Below, piece after piece: positions 8,136 to 16,229 of a stretch of DNA of 64,000 nucleotides (position 1 is its first letter; every line of letters starts with the position of its first letter). Source of the stretch: Amycolatopsis anabasis (GTDB taxonomy: Bacteria > Actinomycetota > Actinomycetes > Mycobacteriales > Pseudonocardiaceae); NCBI RefSeq assembly GCF_009765355.1, contig NZ_VTHK01000024.1, forward strand, positions 1-64,000. The letters are read 5' to 3'. The position numbers and the translations under genes were made by a program. The notes under the pieces are model-generated. The model searched no databases. It saw only the letters and a program-made list of their open reading frames with translations, and was not told the origin of the DNA.

Positions 8136-8948
8136 TCACGGCAGCCAGGCGACCCGGCCGCGGAGCAGGGCGTAGCCGACGAAGGCGACGACGTCGAGCA
8201 GGGTGTGCGCGACGATCAGCGGCCACAGCCGGGTGGTGCGCTGCCAGACGCGGCCGAACACCAGGCCCATCACCAGGTTCCCGACGAACCCGCCGAGCCC
8301 CTGGTACAGGTGGTAGGAACCGCGCAGCACGGCGGCCGCGAACAGCGACGCGTTCTCGCGGAAGCCGAGCTGCCGCAGCCGGGTGATCAGGTAGCCGACG
8401 ACGAGGACCTCCTCGGCGAAGGCGTTGCCGAACGCGGACAGCGTCAGGCTGATCGGCCGCCACCAGGTGTCGTCCAAAGTGGACGGTTGGACGGCGAGGT
8501 TGAACCCGAGTTTCCAGCCGATGAAGTACAGTGCCAGCCCGGGGATGCCGATCAGCGCGGTCAGCCCGAGGCCCCAGCGCAGGTCCCGGCCGGGCCGGGT
8601 GCGGTCCAGGCCGATCGCCGCCAGGCGCATCCCGCCGCTGTAGAGCAGGTAGGCGCCGAGCGCGCCCCAGCCGACCAGCTGCACCGCGCCGAGCAGCTGC
8701 TTGAGCAGATCGATCAGATCGGCGGCGGCCTGCGGGACGTTGATCGCCACCTGCTGCTGGTTCAGCGGTTCGGGGCGCAGCAGCGAATCGATCAGGGACA
8801 GCAGGCTGCGCGCGCCGGACAGGCCGAGCGTGATCGCGAAGACGATGACCAGTTCGATCGTGATCCGGCGGCGCCGCGCCGGATCGCCGAGCATCTCGGG
8901 CGTGTCCGGGCGCGGCGGGTTCAGCCAGGTACGCGCGGGGGTGGGCAC
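8136..8948 (-). CDS. CPBP-family intramembrane metalloprotease
   Basis: A 270-residue polytopic membrane protein of the CAAX protease / bacteriocin-processing (CPBP) family. The paired glutamates lie at about 179-180 (AEEVLVVGYL), followed by conserved histidines near 213 (GSYHLYQG) and 248 (AHTLLD). The usual Arg after the EE pair is replaced by Gly/Tyr in this copy. The substrate is unknown. GTG start; only 23 bases separate it from the divergent PPOX gene, so their promoters must overlap the coding starts or be leaderless. Confidence 0.85.
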   Translation of the reverse strand: MPTPARTWLNPPRPDTPEMLGDPARRRRITIELVIVFAITLGLSGARSLLSLIDSLLRPEPLNQQQVAINVPQAAADLIDLLKQLLGAVQLVGWGALGAYLLYSGGMRLAAIGLDRTRPGRDLRWGLGLTALIGIPGLALYFIGWKLGFNLAVQPSTLDDTWWRPISLTLSAFGNAFAEEVLVVGYLITRLRQLGFRENASLFAAAVLRGSYHLYQGLGGFVGNLVMGLVFGRVWQRTTRLWPLIVAHTLLDVVAFVGYALLRGRVAWLP

Positions 8949-8971
8949 GTGCGCACGTTACCTTCGCGACC

Positions 8972-9433
8972 ATGCCACGCAGCATCGCCACCAACGACCG
9001 GGTCGGCCGGTCCGAGCTCGTCGAGTTCCTCCGGCCCCGCCACCACGCGATCCTGATGGCCACCCGCGCGGACGGCGCCCCGCAGCTGTCCCCGGTGACC
9101 AGCGGGGTGGACGCCGAGGGCCGGATCGTGATCGCGACCTACCCCCGGCGCGCGAAGGTGCGCAACCTCCGCCGGGACGGCCGGGCGTCGGTCTGCGTGC
9201 TGTCGGACGAGTGGAACGGGCCCTGGGTCCAGGTGGACGGGTCGGCCGAGGTCCTCGACCTGCCCGGTGCCCTGGAGCCCCTGGTCGAGTACTTCCGCGC
9301 GATCTCCGGCGAGCACCCGGACTGGGACGAGTACCGCCAGGCCATGCGCGACCAGGGGAAGTGCCTGATCCGGGTGACGATCGAGCGCTGGGGCCCGATC
9401 GCCACCGGCGGGTTCCCACCCGAACTCGCCTAG
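8972..9433 (+). CDS. PPOX-class FMN/F420-dependent oxidoreductase
   Basis: A 153-residue split-barrel flavin/deazaflavin-binding protein. The N-terminal HHAILMATRADGAPQLSPV strand and the RAKVRNLRRDGR phosphate-binding loop fit the PPOX-class F420-dependent family of actinobacteria. A specific substrate cannot be assigned. The 3' end overlaps the convergent DUF2470 gene by 4 bases. Confidence 0.85.
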   Translation: MPRSIATNDRVGRSELVEFLRPRHHAILMATRADGAPQLSPVTSGVDAEGRIVIATYPRRAKVRNLRRDGRASVCVLSDEWNGPWVQVDGSAEVLDLPGALEPLVEYFRAISGEHPDWDEYRQAMRDQGKCLIRVTIERWGPIATGGFPPELA

Positions 9434-10215
9434 GCGGTTTCGGCGAAGAACGGGCAGCCGACCAGTTTGCGCAGCTCCACGGCGAGCTGCGGCGGGTTCG
9501 CCACCGAGCGGGAGAACGCGAGCCGCACGTCGTGGTCGCCGCCGTCGGCCTCGACGCGGAGCCGGAGGCCGCAGCGGTCCAGCCCGAGCGGGCGAATGCG
9601 GCCCTCGCGCAGCTGCGGCGGGAGGTGCCGGGCGAGCCGCTCGACCACGTCCGCGTGGTCGGTTTCCAGGTGCCGCAGCCATTCGGCCTCGTAGTCGTGG
9701 AACGGGTCCGGGGTCGCCGCGCTGAACATGTGCGGCCGCAGCGAATGCGTGCCCTCGGCATCGGCGAGCACCAGGGAGGCGGGGGTCAGCCGCAGCACGG
9801 TCACCCCGTGGCCGACGTCCAGCAGCCGCGGATCGGGGCGGGCCTCGGCGATCGACACCGCCCGCGCCCGCGCGGATACCTCGTTGAGCGGGCGCAGCCA
9901 GCCGGTGATCCACAGCAGCCCGCGGATCGGTTCGCGCAACGCGACCGGCGCCTGATCGGTCAGCTCGAACATCACCGCCAGTTCGCCCCGGCCGGTATCC
10001 CGCGCCGAAGCGGCCAGCGGGTGCTCGTCCGGGAGCAGCACGCTCACGCTGCCGCTGGGGTGCACGTGGTGCAGCACCGGCACGACGCGTTCGGCCTCCC
10101 CGCGTGTGCGTTCGACGGCGGGCATCAACGTCGCGGGACCGCTCCGGGTGGCGATCGTCTTCGCGCGTTCGGCCGGGTTCGGCGCGGGCGGGCGGCGGGT
10201 GGATGTCTCGGTCAC
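9430..10215 (-). CDS. DUF2470 protein, probable heme/iron utilisation
   Basis: A 261-residue protein with a split-barrel-like N-terminal region (HHVHPSGSVSVLLPDEHPLAA) and a C-terminal DUF2470 region (MFSAATPDPFHDYEAEWLRHLETDHADVV). DUF2470 is found in heme-iron utilisation proteins and often sits with siderophore genes. GTG start with a strong AGGAGGTGAG site. A near-consensus iron box lies 15-33 bases upstream, so expression is probably repressed by iron-loaded IdeR. Heme degradation or binding is inferred, not shown. Confidence 0.75.
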   Translation of the reverse strand: MTETSTRRPPAPNPAERAKTIATRSGPATLMPAVERTRGEAERVVPVLHHVHPSGSVSVLLPDEHPLAASARDTGRGELAVMFELTDQAPVALREPIRGLLWITGWLRPLNEVSARARAVSIAEARPDPRLLDVGHGVTVLRLTPASLVLADAEGTHSLRPHMFSAATPDPFHDYEAEWLRHLETDHADVVERLARHLPPQLREGRIRPLGLDRCGLRLRVEADGGDHDVRLAFSRSVANPPQLAVELRKLVGCPFFAETA

Positions 10216-10229
10216 GGCTCACCTCCTAG

Positions 10230-10248
10230 TTAGGTGAGCCTAACCTGC
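10230..10248. promoter_or_regulatory. IdeR/DtxR-type iron box
   Basis: TTAGGTGAGCCTAACCTGC matches 15 of 19 positions of the IdeR/DtxR consensus. It lies directly upstream of the DUF2470 start, where bound repressor would block the promoter or the start region. It is 85 bases from the LysE gene on the other strand. Confidence 0.8.
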
Positions 10249-10332
10249 CTTCGCGGGGGTTGGGAAGGATCGTCTCGGCGGCGTGGCAGCATCCCGCTCG
10301 CCCATGTCGTTTCCCGTGGTTAGCTGGGAGGC

Positions 10333-10962
10333 ATGACGGCCTGGGGACAGCTTCTTCCGTTCGGTGGGGTGGTACTGCTCGGCGCGATGTCGCCCGGGCC
10401 GGATTTCGCCGTGGTGCTGCGGCATTCCGCGCTGTCCGGGCGGCAGGCCGGGATGGCCACCGCGCTCGGCATCACCGCCGGGATCTTCGTCTGGTCGGTG
10501 GTCGCCGCGTTCGGGCTGGCCGGACTGCTCGCCGCCTCGGCCACCGCGTTCCTGGTGGTGAAACTGGTCGGCGCCGCCTACCTGATCTTCCTCGGCGTCA
10601 GGGCGTTGCTGGCCGCCCGCCGGGGCGAGGCGCACGACCTCGCCCCGCTCGCCACCGAAACCGGCGCGTCGCGGGCGTTCCGCGAAGGGTTGCTGTGCAA
10701 CGTGCTCAACCCCAAATGCGCGGTGTTCTTCGTGGCGCTGCTGCCGCAGTTCCTCCCGGCGGCCCCGACCGCCGGCGACACCGTGCTGATCTCCGCGGTG
10801 CCCGTGCTGTGCACCGCGCTGTGGTTCCTGTTCGTCGCGAACGTCGTGGGCGCGATGCGCCGGATCCTCAGCGTGCGCCGGGTCCGCCGGGCGATCGACG
10901 CCGCCACCGGCACGCTGCTGGTGGCCCTCGGCGTGCGGCTCGCGTGGGAGACCCGGCCCTGA
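10333..10962 (+). CDS. LysE/RhtB-family translocator
   Basis: A 209-residue membrane protein with about six hydrophobic helices. The family motif GAMSPGPDFAVVLRHSALSGRQAG is at the N-terminus (seen in parts near residues 17-40) and the GLLCNVLNPKCAVFFVALLPQF block near 117-138. LysE/RhtB proteins export amino acids or their derivatives; the substrate cannot be read from sequence. ATG start. It ends 1 base before the convergent hmgA stop. Confidence 0.88.
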   Translation: MTAWGQLLPFGGVVLLGAMSPGPDFAVVLRHSALSGRQAGMATALGITAGIFVWSVVAAFGLAGLLAASATAFLVVKLVGAAYLIFLGVRALLAARRGEAHDLAPLATETGASRAFREGLLCNVLNPKCAVFFVALLPQFLPAAPTAGDTVLISAVPVLCTALWFLFVANVVGAMRRILSVRRVRRAIDAATGTLLVALGVRLAWETRP

Positions 10963-10963
10963 C

Positions 10964-12136
10964 TCAGCTGCCCGGGCCCCGGCCGGACCAGGTCCACGCG
11001 TACCCCGGGTCCTCCGCGGCGTCCGCGGCCTCGCCGAGGTCCAGCGGCGCGAAGGTGTCCACCATGACCGCGGTCTCGTCGAAGAACTCCGCGCCGATCG
11101 ACGCCTCGGCCGCGCCCGGCTGCGGGCCGTGCGTGAAACCGGAGGGGTGCAGCGAGAGCGAGCCGATGCCGATACCGGAACCCTTGCGCGCCTCGTAGTT
11201 CCCGCGCACGTAGAACATCAGCTCGTCCGAGTCGACGTTGGCGTGGTTGTAGGGCACCGGGATGGAGTCCGGGTGGTAGTCGACCTTGCGCGGGCAGAAC
11301 GAGCAGACCACGAAGTTCGGGCCCTCGAACGTCTGGTGTACCGGCGGCGGCTGGTGCACGCGCCCGGTGATCGGTTCGAAGTCGTCGATGTTGAACGCCC
11401 ATGGGTACAGGCAGCCGTCCCAGCCGACCACGTCGAACGGGTGGTGGGCGTAGGTGTAGCGGGTCAGCCCGGCGCGGTGGCGCACCAGGACCTCGACGTC
11501 CTCGCCCTCGGCGAGCAGCGGTTCGGTCGGCCCGCGCTGGTCGCGTTCGCAGTACGGCGAGTGCTCCAGGAACTGGCCCTTGTCCGACAGGTACCGCTTC
11601 GGCGGCCCGATGTGCCCGCGCGCCTCCAGGATGTACAAGCGCATCTCGCCGTTCGGGACCACCCGGTACGTGCACGAGGTCGGGATGACCACGTAGTCGC
11701 CGTCGCCGACCTCGAGCGCGCCGTACACCGTCTCGACCATGCCGGTGCCGCCCTGCACGTAGAGCAGCTCGTCCCCGGCCGCGTTGCGGTACAGCGGGCT
11801 CGGCGTGGTGGCGACCGCGAACCCGATGGTCACGTCGGCGTTGCCGAACAGCCGCCGCCGGTCGGTCACCGCGTCCGCGTCGGGTGGGAACTTGAGGTCC
11901 TGGGTGCGGAAGTGCCGCGGTTTGAGCGGGTGGTTCGGCTGCAGCGGCCCGCGCTCGTCCGGCACGGCGACCGCGTCGACGATCGCCGTCGGGAGGTTGC
12001 GGTGGTAGAGCAGCGCGGAGTCCGCGGAGAAGCCCTCGACGCCCATCAGCTCCTCGGCGTAGAGACTGCCCTGCGGCGAGCGGAACTGGGTGTGCCGCTT
12101 GTGCGGGATCTCGCCTACCTGGCGGTAGTACGGCAT
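10964..12136 (-). CDS. hmgA: Homogentisate 1,2-dioxygenase
   Basis: A 390-residue enzyme that cleaves the ring of homogentisate to maleylacetoacetate in tyrosine and phenylalanine catabolism. The C-terminal cupin carries the iron-ligand region: a conserved Glu in NVDSDELMFYV and a His in HPSGFTHGP, preceded by PYNHAN. Length is normal for bacterial HmgA. ATG start. It is divergent from an unknown conserved gene and the IclR regulator across a palindrome-rich 56-base gap. The next pathway enzymes (maleylacetoacetate isomerase, fumarylacetoacetase) are not in the window. Confidence 0.93.
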   Translation of the reverse strand: MPYYRQVGEIPHKRHTQFRSPQGSLYAEELMGVEGFSADSALLYHRNLPTAIVDAVAVPDERGPLQPNHPLKPRHFRTQDLKFPPDADAVTDRRRLFGNADVTIGFAVATTPSPLYRNAAGDELLYVQGGTGMVETVYGALEVGDGDYVVIPTSCTYRVVPNGEMRLYILEARGHIGPPKRYLSDKGQFLEHSPYCERDQRGPTEPLLAEGEDVEVLVRHRAGLTRYTYAHHPFDVVGWDGCLYPWAFNIDDFEPITGRVHQPPPVHQTFEGPNFVVCSFCPRKVDYHPDSIPVPYNHANVDSDELMFYVRGNYEARKGSGIGIGSLSLHPSGFTHGPQPGAAEASIGAEFFDETAVMVDTFAPLDLGEAADAAEDPGYAWTWSGRGPGS

Positions 12137-12164
12137 TCGACCCTCCCTGCGATCGCGATTCCGG

Positions 12165-12190
12165 TGTCCGTTTAGCGGACAAGTTTGTCC
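12165..12190. promoter_or_regulatory. Double palindromic operator at the homogentisate locus
   Basis: Two overlapping inverted repeats share a half-site: TGTCCG-N5-CGGACA (12165-12181) and GGACAA-GT-TTGTCC (12177-12190). They sit in the 56-base gap between hmgA and the divergent operon that encodes an IclR regulator, so IclR binding is the natural inference. A third short repeat, ACGCT-ACT-AGCGT, follows just inside the divergent gene. Confidence 0.6.
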
Positions 12191-12192
12191 TC

Positions 12193-13086
12193 ATGTCGTA
12201 CGCTACTAGCGTGTCAGTCGTGTCAAGCGCTGTGGAACTCACTCCCCCCGGCCCCCGAGGAATTCCTCCCCTGTTCGCGCGGCTCGTCGACGACTCGGCG
12301 CTCTTCCCGCCCGGCGACGCGACGATGCCCGAAGCGCTGCGGGCGCACTTCGAAACCCGGGGCGGTGACCACTCCGGTGTGCTGGGGGTCTTCCTCTGCC
12401 AGGCTTCGCGATTGCCGGAGCTGATCACCGAGTTGATCAAGATGAAGCCGAAGGAGCCGCTGCCGCTGTCACTGATCATCGACACCGGCCTCGGCGGGGT
12501 CCCGAAGGCCATCTCGATCGTCGAATCGCGCGACGAACTGCTCGCGCTGCGGATGGTGGAGATGCCCGCGCCCTCGGACGTGGACGAGGTGTGGCTGGAA
12601 CGGGTCTCCGAGTTCGTGCCCGAGGACGTGGTGCGGGTCGTGGAGCCGCGCCGCGGGGTCGGCTGGCTCGACGGTGTGCGCAAGGTGATCGAGCACGGGA
12701 GCTGGCCGAAGATCCGCTGCGGCGGGCTGTCCAGCGAGAACTTCCCGAGCGTGGACGAGGTGGCCGATTTCCTGGCCGTGGTGAGCGGGTTCTCCGGGGC
12801 TTCCTTCAAGGCGACGAACAGCCTGCACCGCGCGGTCCGGCACACCGATCCGGAGTCCGGCTTCACCCACCACGGTTTCCTGAACCTGCTGGTGGCGGTC
12901 GCGCGCTGCCTGTCCGGGCGGGACGTGCGCGAGGCCCTGGAGTCGACCGACGGCGAGGCGCTCGCCCAGGAGGCGCGGGAACTGGGCGAACCGGCCGCGA
13001 AGGCGGTCCGGTCGTTGTTCGCGTCCTACGCGGTGGCCACGTTCTCCGAGCCGGTGAAGGATCTTGAGGAGCTGCGCCTCCTGTGA
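12193..13086 (+). CDS. Conserved protein of unknown function in the homogentisate locus
   Basis: A 297-residue protein. Motifs that look like conserved family blocks are LFARLVDDSALFPPGDATM near the start, KIRCGG near 176 and FKATNSLHRAVR near 208, followed by a HHGFLNLL segment. The alternation of hydrophobic strands and helices suggests a barrel-type enzyme, but I do not recognise a characterised family. It is coupled by a 4-base overlap to the IclR gene and divergent from hmgA, so a role in aromatic catabolism is likely. The start may lie downstream of the annotated ATG, because operator-like repeats reach into its 5' end. Confidence 0.7.
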   Translation: MSYATSVSVVSSAVELTPPGPRGIPPLFARLVDDSALFPPGDATMPEALRAHFETRGGDHSGVLGVFLCQASRLPELITELIKMKPKEPLPLSLIIDTGLGGVPKAISIVESRDELLALRMVEMPAPSDVDEVWLERVSEFVPEDVVRVVEPRRGVGWLDGVRKVIEHGSWPKIRCGGLSSENFPSVDEVADFLAVVSGFSGASFKATNSLHRAVRHTDPESGFTHHGFLNLLVAVARCLSGRDVREALESTDGEALAQEARELGEPAAKAVRSLFASYAVATFSEPVKDLEELRLL

Positions 13087-13715
13087 CGAGCCGCGAAGGT
13101 TCGCTGACCCTGGACCGGGGCCTGGCCCTGTTGCAGGCGGTGGCCGACGCCGGGGGTGAGGCCGCGACGATCTCCGAGCTCGCGGCGAAGATCGGGGCCA
13201 GCCGCGCGGCGGTGTACCGGCTGCTGGTGCCGCTGTCCGAACGCGGGCTGGTGTGGCGCGACGGCAGCAAGGTCCGGCTCGGCGTCGGGGTGCTCCGGCT
13301 GGCCGGTCAGGTGCTGCCGCAGCTGCGCCAGGCGGCGCATCCGGTGCTGCGCGAGCTGGCGGAGCAGGTCGGGGCGACCGCGCACCTGTCGGTGGCGGAG
13401 GGCGATCACGCGCAGGCGGTCGCCGTGGTCGAGCCGTCCTGGACGAACTTCCACGTGGCCTACCGGGTCGGCACCCGGCATCCGCTTTCGCAAGGGGCGG
13501 CGGGCAAGGCGATGACCCTGCGCCAGGGCGGCCGGACCTGGGTGTCGACGCGGGGGGAACTGCAGGCGGGCGCGTCCGGGGTCGCCGCGCCGGTGCGCGG
13601 GGTGCCGGGACTGCGCGCGAGCGTCGGGGTGGTTTCGCTGGATCCGCTGAACCCGGAGGAGATCGGGCCGCGGGTGGTGGCCGCGGCCACCGCGCTCACC
13701 GAGGTGCTGCGCTGA
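13083..13715 (+). CDS. IclR-family transcriptional regulator
   Basis: A 210-residue regulator with an N-terminal winged helix (residues about 10-70; ISELAAKIGASRAAVYRLL) and a C-terminal ligand-binding domain containing HPLSQGAAGKAM. It is a little shorter than the usual 240-260 residues. GTG start overlaps the preceding stop by 4 bases. By context it probably controls hmgA and its own operon in response to homogentisate or a related aromatic, via the palindromes at 12165-12190. The 3' end overlaps the convergent DUF998 gene by 20 bases. Confidence 0.85.
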   Translation: MTSREGSLTLDRGLALLQAVADAGGEAATISELAAKIGASRAAVYRLLVPLSERGLVWRDGSKVRLGVGVLRLAGQVLPQLRQAAHPVLRELAEQVGATAHLSVAEGDHAQAVAVVEPSWTNFHVAYRVGTRHPLSQGAAGKAMTLRQGGRTWVSTRGELQAGASGVAAPVRGVPGLRASVGVVSLDPLNPEEIGPRVVAAATALTEVLR

Positions 13716-14352
13716 GCAGTGGGCGCACCATGGACAGCAGGAGCGCCAGGTCGATGGCGAACAGCGCGCGTTCGAACAACCCGAGCGACACCTCCACCGG
13801 ATGCGGTGCGGTGGCGAGGACCCAGCAGAAGCCGGTGAGCACCACGGCGAGCCCGGCGAGGCTGGCGACCGCGAGCACCCGGATCACCGTGCGCCGCGGC
13901 TGCCAGGGGCAGCGGGGGTTGGACTTGCGGGTGAGCAGCCACGCCGCGGCGGGCAGCGCGAGGAAGGCGGCGAGCGCCGAGTAGTTGTGCAGGTCGCCGC
14001 TCACCGAACGGGCGGCGCCGGGCGGGTCGACCGGGAACAGGGCGCACATCAGCAGGCCCGCCGACCACAGGCCGAGCAGGGCGAGCACCGGCAGCGAACC
14101 GCGCCGGGCCTTGGCGATCCCGGCGAGCAGCGCCACCGAACCGAGGGCGAGCGCCAGGCACATCGCGCCGAACAGCGGCGCCGCCGACTCGGCGGGGGCG
14201 AGGTGCCCGTAGACGTACTCGCTCAGCGTTTGCGTGATCGGGCTGATCTGGTCCGCGAGGCGCAGGTGCAGATCGGCGGAGATGGCCACGGCGACGACCA
14301 TTCCGGCGATCGCGAGTCTGCCGTGGGCGGCGGCGGCCGGGCCGGGGCGCAC
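13696..14352 (-). CDS. DUF998 membrane protein
   Basis: About 218 residues from the GTG at 14352, with six predicted hydrophobic helices and the DUF998-type segment ISPITQTLSEYVYG near the first helix. Function unknown. The frame stays open to a GTG at 14433, but that extension runs through a strong hairpin that looks like the terminator of the upstream gene and adds only a Pro-rich stretch before the first helix, so I prefer the inner start. No clear ribosome-binding site marks either one. Confidence 0.7.
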   Translation of the reverse strand: MRPGPAAAAHGRLAIAGMVVAVAISADLHLRLADQISPITQTLSEYVYGHLAPAESAAPLFGAMCLALALGSVALLAGIAKARRGSLPVLALLGLWSAGLLMCALFPVDPPGAARSVSGDLHNYSALAAFLALPAAAWLLTRKSNPRCPWQPRRTVIRVLAVASLAGLAVVLTGFCWVLATAPHPVEVSLGLFERALFAIDLALLLSMVRPLLSAAPR

Positions 14353-14406
14353 GACGGTCGGCAAGGCGTTCAGCGCGAGCTCCTCTGCGGTTCCCCCGGA
14401 CAGCGG

Positions 14407-14455
14407 ATGAGGGCAAGGCAACCTCGGCGTCACCGCTGGTTCGCCTTGCCCTCAT
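14407..14455 (-). terminator. Hairpin terminator of the GDT1-type gene
   Basis: Perfect 14-bp arms (GATGAGGGCAAGGC and its complement at 14442-14455) enclose a loop of 21 bases, with four further pairs inside after a one-base bulge. It lies about 80 bases beyond the stop of the minus-strand GDT1-type gene. It overlaps the extended frame of the DUF998 gene. Confidence 0.65.
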
Positions 14456-14534
14456 CTGGACGTCAGCCAGGATTGCCGATTACGCCCCGATAACGCAAAC
14501 CGCCTTCACCCGGGCTTGACCTGCGGCTGATCGA

Positions 14535-15134
14535 CTAGGCCAGCGCGCCCCAGAGCGCGAACAGGGTGAACCCGGCGAACACGAAACCGGCCACGCGCTG
14601 GATGATCTTCGGCCGGATCCGGCTGCGCACCTTCTGGCCGATGATCACCGCGATGCCCGCGACGCCGACCAGCGCGGTGAGGGCGCCGAGGCCGACGGCG
14701 AGCGGTTGCCCGTACCGCGCGGTCAGGCCCGCGGTGGCGAGCTGGGACGCGTCGCCCCATTCGGCGGCGAAAAGCACGCCGAACGAGGTCAGCGCCGAGC
14801 GCAGGAAAGACACCGGGGCCGGCCCGATCCGGGACGCGTCCTCGCCGCCGTCCGCGTCCGGGGAAAATCCCTCGCGCAGCAACATGAACGCGCCGATGCC
14901 GAACATCGCCGCGACCACCAGGGAAACCAGCGTCTCCGGCAACATGGTGAGCACGCTGCCGAACGCGACCGCGATCACGCATTGCACGACGAAGGCCGCG
15001 CACACCCCGGCGAAAACCGGCCAGCCGCGAAATCTGGTGGTCAGGACCAGGGTCGCGACCAGCGTCTTGTCCGGCAGTTCGACGGCCAGAATCAGCCCGA
15101 ACGAGGCCGCGAACGCCCACAGCGCGGAAGACAT
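14535..15134 (-). CDS. TMEM165/GDT1-family cation exporter
   Basis: A 199-residue membrane protein with six helices and both signature motifs of the UPF0016/GDT1 family: ELPDKT at residues 19-24 and EWGDAS at 125-130. Family members export Mn2+ or Ca2+ from the cytosol. The long acidic loop between the repeats (about 91-101) is typical. ATG start at 15134 with a GGGGTGGAG site. A short hairpin in the leader (about 15150-15172) partly covers this site. No manganese riboswitch consensus was recognisable. Confidence 0.88.
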   Translation of the reverse strand: MSSALWAFAASFGLILAVELPDKTLVATLVLTTRFRGWPVFAGVCAAFVVQCVIAVAFGSVLTMLPETLVSLVVAAMFGIGAFMLLREGFSPDADGGEDASRIGPAPVSFLRSALTSFGVLFAAEWGDASQLATAGLTARYGQPLAVGLGALTALVGVAGIAVIIGQKVRSRIRPKIIQRVAGFVFAGFTLFALWGALA

Positions 15135-15307
15135 CGGAATTTCTCCACCCCTTTCACCGCAACGGTAAAGGTGGCTATCGGAAAAGCCAAGGAGATGGGA
15201 AATGCGAATCGAGGGTTTTGGCCGAGGAGCGCATCAATTCGTGCGACGGCGTATATTTGTTTTCGGCGCGCCGAATTCCGATTTCCGGCGAGGCCCGCCG
15301 CGTGGTG

Positions 15308-16183
15308 TCAGCGGTCCGAGTTCAGGAACTCCTTGAGCTTCGCGCCGCCGGTGCGGTCCAGCCAGGTGCGGAAGTCCATCAGGTCCGGGTGCAGTTCCCG
15401 CAGCGCGGGAATGTCCGGCCGGGGCAACTCGGCCGAGTTCAGCAGTTCGTAACCGCGGGCGAACCGCTCGTTGTGCCGTCGGAGCACCTCGAGCGAGAGC
15501 CGGGAGTACTCGACGGTGTGCCCGGTGGCCGCGGAGATCGCCGCGGCGACCTCCGGCGGGGTGATCTCGTCGCCGGCCAGTTCCAGCGTGCGCCCGCGGT
15601 AGGCCTCGGGCCGTTCGAAGGCGAGCGCGGCGAAGGCGGCGATGTCGTCCAGGGCGATGTGCGTCTGGCGCACCTCGGGTCCGGCCGCGGTGGTGAGGCC
15701 GCCGCGGCTCAGCCCGAACAGCGGGTTCAGGTAGTTCTCCATGAAGGAGGCCGGGCGCAGGACGGTCGCGGAGATCCCGGCCCCGGCGAGGTACTGCTCG
15801 ACGGCCCATTTCTCCTGCTGGAGCCCGAGCGCCGCGGTGCGGTCGGCGCCCGCGCCCGAGCTGTATACGAGGTGTGTGACTCCGTGCGCCAGGGCTGCGT
15901 CCACGACGTTCTTCCCGGCGAGAAACTCGTCCTGACCAGGCGTGAGCGGGCCGGGATGCACGCTGAACACTCCGTATGCGCCTTGTATACAAGGCTCGAC
16001 CGAGGCGCGGTCTTCCAGGTTTCCGGCCACCACTTCGGCTCCCGCGTCGGTCAGGGCGCGGGCCTTCGCCGACGCGGGATCCCGGGTGAGCGCGCGCACC
16101 CGCCAGCCGTCGGCGAGCAGGCGTGCGGCGACCGCGCCGCCCTGCTGTCCGGTGGCGCCGGTGACCACGACGAGCTTGTCCAT
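15308..16183 (-). CDS. NmrA-family NAD(P)H-binding reductase
   Basis: A 291-residue atypical short-chain dehydrogenase. The nucleotide-binding motif TGATGQQGG is at residues 8-16; VYSSGAGAD and the C-terminal MENYLNPLF segment fit NmrA / quinone-reductase-2-like proteins, which sense or reduce with NAD(P)H. ATG start with an AAGGAG site. The gene contains a perfect 16-bp palindrome at 15980-15995 with rare TGT and ATA codons, and a separate inverted repeat lies in its promoter (16204-16229). No regulator gene is adjacent. Confidence 0.85.
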   Translation of the reverse strand: MDKLVVVTGATGQQGGAVAARLLADGWRVRALTRDPASAKARALTDAGAEVVAGNLEDRASVEPCIQGAYGVFSVHPGPLTPGQDEFLAGKNVVDAALAHGVTHLVYSSGAGADRTAALGLQQEKWAVEQYLAGAGISATVLRPASFMENYLNPLFGLSRGGLTTAAGPEVRQTHIALDDIAAFAALAFERPEAYRGRTLELAGDEITPPEVAAAISAATGHTVEYSRLSLEVLRRHNERFARGYELLNSAELPRPDIPALRELHPDLMDFRTWLDRTGGAKLKEFLNSDR

Positions 16184-16203
16184 GTTGGTTACTCCTTATG
16201 GTG

Positions 16204-16229
16204 CTAAACGGAATGGTGGACCCGTTTAG
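16204..16229. promoter_or_regulatory. Inverted repeat operator upstream of the NmrA-type gene
   Basis: CTAAACGG and CCGTTTAG form a perfect 8-bp inverted repeat with a 10-base spacer, 21 bases upstream of the reductase start on the minus strand. The size and position fit a dimeric repressor site. The regulator is not in the window next to it. Confidence 0.55.

Noticed and set aside
15135..15307. yybP-ykoY manganese riboswitch before the GDT1-type gene
   Set aside because: The expected conserved internal loops are absent; only a short hairpin is present.
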